18,165 nucleotides of DNA from contig CAZVWR010000060.1 in assembly GCA_964630905.1 (NCBI GenBank), positions 1 through 18,165 of the forward strand, written 5' to 3'. Both the position numbers and the translations under genes were made by a program. The notes beneath the pieces were generated by a model. It ran no database searches. It saw only the letters and a program-made list of their open reading frames with translations, and was not told the DNA's origin. Below are positions 14,187 to 18,165 of the stretch, piece by piece (within the stretch, counting starts at the first letter, position 1; every line of letters begins with the position of its first letter). Source of the DNA: JAGOEX01 sp964630905. GTDB taxonomy: Bacteria; UBP6; UBA1177.

Positions 14187-15608
14187 CTATGACTGATCAT
14201 TGCCGAAAATATGACGGAATATGAACTGCTTGATCCTTGTTATGTCTAATGAATTGAAAGAATTATAGAAAAACCCTTTTCTGACAGGGTGCTTCACTGT
14301 TATCAGGTCGCTTTTAGAAAAAAGGGTGAAAATATTTTCAGGTGGTGTTCCGTTAGATTCAAGGATCTCTTCAATGAATTCTTTTCTTTTTTCCCATCCT
14401 TTTGCACTTGAATCTATTATGTGAAGAACCATGTCGGCTGTGGCAATTTCTTCAAGTGTGGCTCGAAAAGCATCGGTAATGTTCCTAGTCATGTCAGATA
14501 TGAATCCTACTGTATCAACAAGAAAAAGCGGTTTGCCAAAAAGCGATATTTTTTTTATTTTAGGGTCGATCGAACTGAAAAAACTGCTGCTTTCCAAAGA
14601 GACATTCTCGTTAATCAAGTGGTTGAAAAGAGTTGATTTTCCGGCATTTGTGTATCCAACGACGGCAACTGTCTTTGCATTGCTTTTTTTGCGGTATTTC
14701 ATCTGTGAAGATATCCTTGAAAATTCATTTTTAAGTTTTTTTCTGACATCTTTTTCTTTGTTTTTCAGGATCCTTTTTCTTTCCTCCTCTTTGGTTTCGC
14801 CGGGGCCTTTAAGTCCGATTCCACCTTTAATTCTGCTTAAACCGGTGATCTTTTTACGGAACTGAGCCTTTTCTTTTGCAAGTACCGCATCTGCAAGTTT
14901 CAGTTTTCCGCTTGTTCCGTCAGCACGGTTGTCAAATATTGTGATTATCAGGTCATCTCTGGAAATTATTTCAAATCCTGTCAGTTTCTCAATGGCTGAT
15001 ATTTCACCGGCTGAGATCTTAAAGAACAGAAGAATTGTGAAAATATAGTTTTCATCAATGTTTTTAAGATGTCCATCGATCTGATTCTTACATTTTTTCA
15101 TTTCAGGTTTTTTTAAAACAGCAGAATAAATGACATTATATCCTGCATCTTCGGCAAGTTTTATATTTTCAGCGATCGATGAAGGGTTGTCGTCAGATGA
15201 AAAAAAAGCGGCGGCATTTATACTCTCTTCCTGAACCGAAGGGACTGACGGCTCATTGAAAAGAAAGAAAGGCGAAGACAAGTTCTTTATCTTGCTGCAA
15301 TTTTTAAAGAAAGCATCAATTTTTGAAGGGATTTTTTCTTCGTCGTGTTCTATGATAAAAAAAGCTTTTAACAAAAGTCCGTCCATAAAGATCTTTACAT
15401 TTGAAAAAACCGGTTTTGAAATAGAAGCAATCGCTATTGAATCAAAAGTGTTGTCGGGTTTGAGATTTTCAAGAAAATTGAACAGGTCCCAGTTTTTACG
15501 GAATATCTCTGTTTTGACTGCCGCTCCATTTTTCATCAGAATGAGCTTTGTTGAATTTAACGGTTTTTCTCTGATGATCTTAAGGACGAGTTCCTTTGAA
15601 AGATACAT
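14187..15608 (-). CDS. hflX: GTPase HflX (diverged)
   Basis: A 473-residue ribosome-associated GTPase. The diverged N-terminal HflX domain ends in DDLIITIFDNRADGTSGKL (218-236), corresponding to the family 'DRTxLILDIFxxRAxTxEGKLQ'. GGIGLKGPGETKEEERKRIL (262-281) matches the HflX signature 'GGxGxRGPGETxLExDRR'. The G domain follows: G1 GYTNAGKS (318-325), G3 DTVGF (365-369) and G4 as SKSD (431-434) instead of NKxD. HflX splits stalled ribosomes in stress (known family role). The ATG overlaps the TAA of the upstream DUF721 gene by one base (TAATG), so the two are translationally coupled. The loss of the NKxD Asn is a change to note for nucleotide specificity. Confidence 0.95.
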   Translation of the reverse strand: MYLSKELVLKIIREKPLNSTKLILMKNGAAVKTEIFRKNWDLFNFLENLKPDNTFDSIAIASISKPVFSNVKIFMDGLLLKAFFIIEHDEEKIPSKIDAFFKNCSKIKNLSSPFFLFNEPSVPSVQEESINAAAFFSSDDNPSSIAENIKLAEDAGYNVIYSAVLKKPEMKKCKNQIDGHLKNIDENYIFTILLFFKISAGEISAIEKLTGFEIISRDDLIITIFDNRADGTSGKLKLADAVLAKEKAQFRKKITGLSRIKGGIGLKGPGETKEEERKRILKNKEKDVRKKLKNEFSRISSQMKYRKKSNAKTVAVVGYTNAGKSTLFNHLINENVSLESSSFFSSIDPKIKKISLFGKPLFLVDTVGFISDMTRNITDAFRATLEEIATADMVLHIIDSSAKGWEKRKEFIEEILESNGTPPENIFTLFSKSDLITVKHPVRKGFFYNSFNSLDITRIKQFIFRHIFGNDQS

Positions 15609-16045
15609 TAACTGTTTTTCCGTTTTTCAATTAGAAGTTCGATCTCGGCAAGCGTTTCTGCAAGGTGTTCGCTAATCCCCTGTTTCTGAAGTTCTTTGGT
15701 CTTTTTTGTAATATCGGTCTTTGAAATTTCAATTTTCCTTTCTGTTTGAGCAGGTTCTGCAATTTCCACATTTCCGAATCTTGCAGTATCAACAAAGAAT
15801 TTTATTTCAGAAACGGCATTTTTCCTTATTTGTCTATTTATGTTGCCGATCATCTGTTCCTTGAAACGGACAACGGTTTTTGCAACCATTCCGTTGGGAA
15901 CTGCGACCAAAAGCACTTTGTTCCTGAGTTCAAAAGGGATCATTATTTCGCGGTTTGTCTTTCCTGCGATCTTTTCCCAGTTTAAAAGAATGGTCATAAG
16001 AGTGTTGTTCGTTTCTGAAATGATTCTTGAAAGTCTGTCCGTCAA
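15608..16045 (-). CDS. DUF721/DciA-like protein
   Basis: A 145-residue protein with the DUF721 core: LLNWEKIAGKTNREIMIPFE (21-40), KVLLVAVPNGMVAKTV (43-58, the 'L.V.v.s..Wa.eL' strand-helix), then FKEQMIGNINRQI and IKFFVDTARFG. A charged helical tail (about 110-145) follows. DciA-type members load the replicative helicase in many bacteria lacking DnaC. That function is likely but not proven for every DUF721 protein. The start is TTG at 16045, overlapping the folD TGA (TTGA), with GAGA 6 nt upstream. An internal ATG 16 codons later would cut the conserved core's lead-in. Confidence 0.85.
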   Translation of the reverse strand: MTDRLSRIISETNNTLMTILLNWEKIAGKTNREIMIPFELRNKVLLVAVPNGMVAKTVVRFKEQMIGNINRQIRKNAVSEIKFFVDTARFGNVEIAEPAQTERKIEISKTDITKKTKELQKQGISEHLAETLAEIELLIEKRKNS

Positions 16046-16890
16046 AACTGATCTCTTGACAAATTGTTCTGTAATTTATAGCACTTGGCGAGGTTTTCAA
16101 GCATTACTGCATTAGTAACTACTCCAACTCCGCCAGGTACTGGTGAATAGTTTATCCGCTCTTTTTCGTTGTCATTTGCCACATTGAAGTCACCTGATAC
16201 GGAACCGTCATCAGCAACATTTATTCCGATATCTATAACTGTTGCACCGTCTTTTACATCATTGGAGTCAACGAGCCCTTTTTTCCCTGCGGCAATTGCA
16301 ATTATGTCTGAAGTCCGAATGAGAGTTTTCAGGTCATGAGTGTGTCTGTGGGCGATTGTCGGGGTTGCATTTCTGTTTAGAAAAAGTTTGAAAAGGGGAA
16401 GTCCCACGATGTTACTTCTTCCTATGACGAGGGCATGTTTTCCGACGATAGGAATGTCAAAATGTTCAAGAAGCCGGATTGATGCAACCGCTGTGCATGG
16501 AACTATTTTTTCAGTGATAGTCGCAAAAAATTCCCCCTGATTACGGAATGTTATCCCGTCAACATCTTTTGCCGGATTTATCTTTGTATGAAGATTCCAG
16601 TAATTCACTTCGATCGGCAGAGGAAGCTCGACCATTATCCCGTGAATGGAAGGATCATTGTTTACTTCATCGATCCACTCGTAAAATTTTACAAGCGGCG
16701 TGCTTGCTGAAACAGGAAACACTTTGATCTTTGCATTGATCTTTAAGAGCCATTTTTCCTTCATTTTGAGATAACTTTCAGCCGCACCGTCACCGACCGG
16801 ATGAAAAACGGCAAGTGTCAGAGAAGGGATGTTGTCACTTTTGATCTTTTCAACTATTCTGTCAGCGAGCTCTTTTCCTTTCAGAAGCAT
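16042..16890 (-). CDS. folD: Bifunctional methylenetetrahydrofolate dehydrogenase/cyclohydrolase FolD
   Basis: A 282-residue cytoplasmic enzyme of one-carbon metabolism that converts 5,10-methylene-THF to 10-formyl-THF through methenyl-THF with NADP. I prefer ATG 16890, with GGGGAG 5 nt upstream, over the in-frame TTG at 16911. Motifs: ESYLKMKEK with the Tyr40-Lys44 catalytic pair, GIMVELPLP (84-92), KDVDGI with Asp111, GRSNIVG (157-163), TVIDIGIN (217-224) and PVPGGVGVVT (250-259). Two substitutions stand out. The usual Gln of 'VQLPLP' is Glu89, and the Pro of 'GGVGPMT' is Val. It is first in a folD, DUF721, hflX operon behind a consensus promoter. Confidence 0.96.
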   Translation of the reverse strand: MLLKGKELADRIVEKIKSDNIPSLTLAVFHPVGDGAAESYLKMKEKWLLKINAKIKVFPVSASTPLVKFYEWIDEVNNDPSIHGIMVELPLPIEVNYWNLHTKINPAKDVDGITFRNQGEFFATITEKIVPCTAVASIRLLEHFDIPIVGKHALVIGRSNIVGLPLFKLFLNRNATPTIAHRHTHDLKTLIRTSDIIAIAAGKKGLVDSNDVKDGATVIDIGINVADDGSVSGDFNVANDNEKERINYSPVPGGVGVVTNAVMLENLAKCYKLQNNLSRDQF

Positions 16891-16922
16891 TTTATCTCCC
16901 CATATAAACAAAAACTTTACTG

Positions 16923-16950
16923 ATTATATGAAAGAGACGACTGATGTCAA
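16923..16950 (-). promoter_or_regulatory. Consensus sigma70 promoter of folD-DUF721-hflX
   Basis: On the minus strand, perfect TTGACA (16945-16950), a 16-nt spacer and perfect TATAAT (16923-16928), 32 nt before the folD ATG. Confidence 0.8.
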
Positions 16951-16985
16951 AAAGTGGTGTTTTTGCGAAGTGGGTTAAATTAAAT

Positions 16986-17013
16986 TTGGATTTTTTTTCA
17001 AGTGTGCTAAATT
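16986..17013 (+). promoter_or_regulatory. Possible extended -10 promoter of the ammonia-lyase gene
   Basis: TTGGAT (16986-16991), a 16-nt spacer and TAAATT (17008-17013), preceded directly by TGC as an extended -10. Each hexamer has only four matches. The position, 40 nt before the ATG and divergent from folD, is reasonable. Confidence 0.35.
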
Positions 17014-17052
17014 GCTTTCGCGATATTTTTTTAACTTTTTTAGGAGAGGGTT

Positions 17053-18165
17053 ATGACAGTTGTGATCAATGGCGGAAAGCTTACAGTTGAAGAGCTTGTA
17101 AGGGTTGCAAGGTTTGGTGAAAAAGTTGAACTTGCCCCCGAGGCGCTTGAAAGGATCAAGGTTTGCAGAGCTATGCTTGAAAGAAAAATCGAGAATCATG
17201 AGATCATGTACGGAGTGAACACAGGAATTGGCGAATTCAGCGAAACTGTGCTTGATGACAGTGATATCAAGGACTTCCAGAAATATCTGATCTATAATCA
17301 TTCAGCAGGGATAGGAGATCCGGCCCCGCTTGAATATGTAAGAGGGGCAATACTTGCGAGGATCAATGTCCACGCCCACGGAAACAGCGGATGCCGTCCT
17401 GAAATAACTCAGACATTTGTTGAGCTTTTAAATAAAAATGTCACCCCGTTTGTCTGTCAGAAAGGATCAGTAGGCGCCTGTGGAGACCTTGCACCGATGA
17501 GCCAGATAGCGCTTACTCTGCTTGGCGAAGGGAGGGCATATTATAAAGGTGAACTGCTTGAAGCAAAAGAGGCTTATGACAGGGCAGGCATTCCGGTTCC
17601 GGGTCTTCATGCAAGGGACGGACTTGCCGCAATAAACGGATCAAATGTGCTGACAGCAATGAGCGCTATTTTAATTTATGATGTTGAAAGGTGGCTTAAG
17701 CAGGCTGAGATTGCAACTGCGATGTCACTGGTTGCACTCAAAGCAAACCTTAAACCTTATCTTCCCGATATTCATGTCGCAAGAGGTTTTGCAGGTTCAG
17801 TAAGAAGTGCCGCGTCAATATTGAAACTTGTCGAAGGGTGCGACCTTCTCACCGGAAAAGTGAAAGTAAAAGTTCAGGATGCATATTCAATGCGTTCAAC
17901 TCCGCAGGTGATCGGTGCCGCCCATGATGCGGTAAAGTGGGCGAAGTCACAGGTGGAAACTGAGCTTTCAGGAGTCTGTGACAACCCAGTTTTCTTCCCT
18001 GAAAAGAACATGGCATTGAGCGGAGCGAACTTTCAGGGAACACCTGTTGCTCTTCCGATGGAAATAGTGGGTCAGGCAGTCACATTGGTAAGCGTTTTGA
18101 GCGAAAGAAGGATGAACCGGCTTAATAATCCCGCCCTTTCAGTCGGACTCCCGCCTTTTCTTGCC
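17053..18165 (+). CDS. hutH: MIO-dependent amino acid ammonia-lyase, histidine ammonia-lyase family (3' partial)
   Basis: The frame runs from ATG 17053 (GGAGAGG about 5 nt upstream) off the right edge: 371 residues of an expected 500-530. Family motifs appear at positions almost identical to Pseudomonas HutH: YGVNTG with Tyr53, NHSAG with His83, INGSN with Asn195, QDAYSMRSTPQV with Tyr278 and Arg281, and SERRMNRL near 350. The cofactor-forming triad is Ala142-Cys143-Gly144 (GSVGACGDLAPMS), not Ala-Ser-Gly. The 'SGGNFHG' block is SGANFQGTP, with Gln in place of His as in several phenylalanine/tyrosine lyases. His83 favours histidine, Gln328 weakens that, so the substrate is uncertain: histidine, tyrosine, or an aminomutase reaction. 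No other hut gene is in view. Confidence 0.95.
   Translation, partial: MTVVINGGKLTVEELVRVARFGEKVELAPEALERIKVCRAMLERKIENHEIMYGVNTGIGEFSETVLDDSDIKDFQKYLIYNHSAGIGDPAPLEYVRGAILARINVHAHGNSGCRPEITQTFVELLNKNVTPFVCQKGSVGACGDLAPMSQIALTLLGEGRAYYKGELLEAKEAYDRAGIPVPGLHARDGLAAINGSNVLTAMSAILIYDVERWLKQAEIATAMSLVALKANLKPYLPDIHVARGFAGSVRSAASILKLVEGCDLLTGKVKVKVQDAYSMRSTPQVIGAAHDAVKWAKSQVETELSGVCDNPVFFPEKNMALSGANFQGTPVALPMEIVGQAVTLVSVLSERRMNRLNNPALSVGLPPFLA

Overview
The window looks like chromosomal DNA from a moderately AT-rich, diderm (Gram-negative) bacterium. The diderm reading rests on an MlaE/MlaD-type lipid transporter, two lipobox lipoproteins and a very large secreted surface protein. Several traits point to a deltaproteobacterial or Myxococcota-like lineage: an AgmX/PglI-type C-terminal domain, choice-of-anchor D and SprB-like modules, an acidic stalk with (D/N)-(T/S)-G repeats, and a Cys-x-Cys C-terminus. 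This placement is inference; there is no rRNA in the window.

Layout. (1) 1-4071: a partial + strand gene ends at 91 and converges on a five-gene minus-strand operon. In transcription order this encodes an MlaE-like permease, a 147-residue protein resembling the second half of an ABC ATPase but lacking the P-loop, an MlaD/MCE protein, a cysteine-containing lipoprotein, and an ankyrin/AgmX lipoprotein. The first four are joined by 4-8 bp overlaps. (2) 4140-6616: a more AT-rich accessory island on the + strand. It holds a small partner protein, an AbiEii-type nucleotidyltransferase that has lost its catalytic half, a PD-(D/E)XK-like protein and a two-helix membrane protein. (3) 6620-8474: a TfoX N-terminal-domain protein, a remnant of an Rpn-type nuclease/transposase, and an M29 aminopeptidase behind a near-consensus promoter. 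(4) 8502-12837: a 1413-residue mosaic secreted protein with its own promoter. (5) 12834-14174 (minus): short HPF, tRNA-Arg(CCG) and a Bax-like glucosaminidase packed with 12-14 nt gaps. (6) 14187-16950 (minus): folD, a DUF721/DciA-like gene and hflX, overlapping and driven by a TTGACA/TATAAT promoter. (7) 17053 to the right edge: a 3'-truncated MIO-type amino acid ammonia-lyase of the HutH family.

The most unusual item is the MCE operon. Its in-frame, translationally coupled ATPase-like subunit appears unable to bind or hydrolyse ATP, and the operon carries two lipoproteins where MlaC and MlaB would be expected. Second-tier observations are the gutted AbiEii toxin module, the modular surface protein ending in Cys-Ser-Cys, the Ala-Cys-Gly cofactor triad in the ammonia-lyase, and the hpf-tRNA-bax packing.
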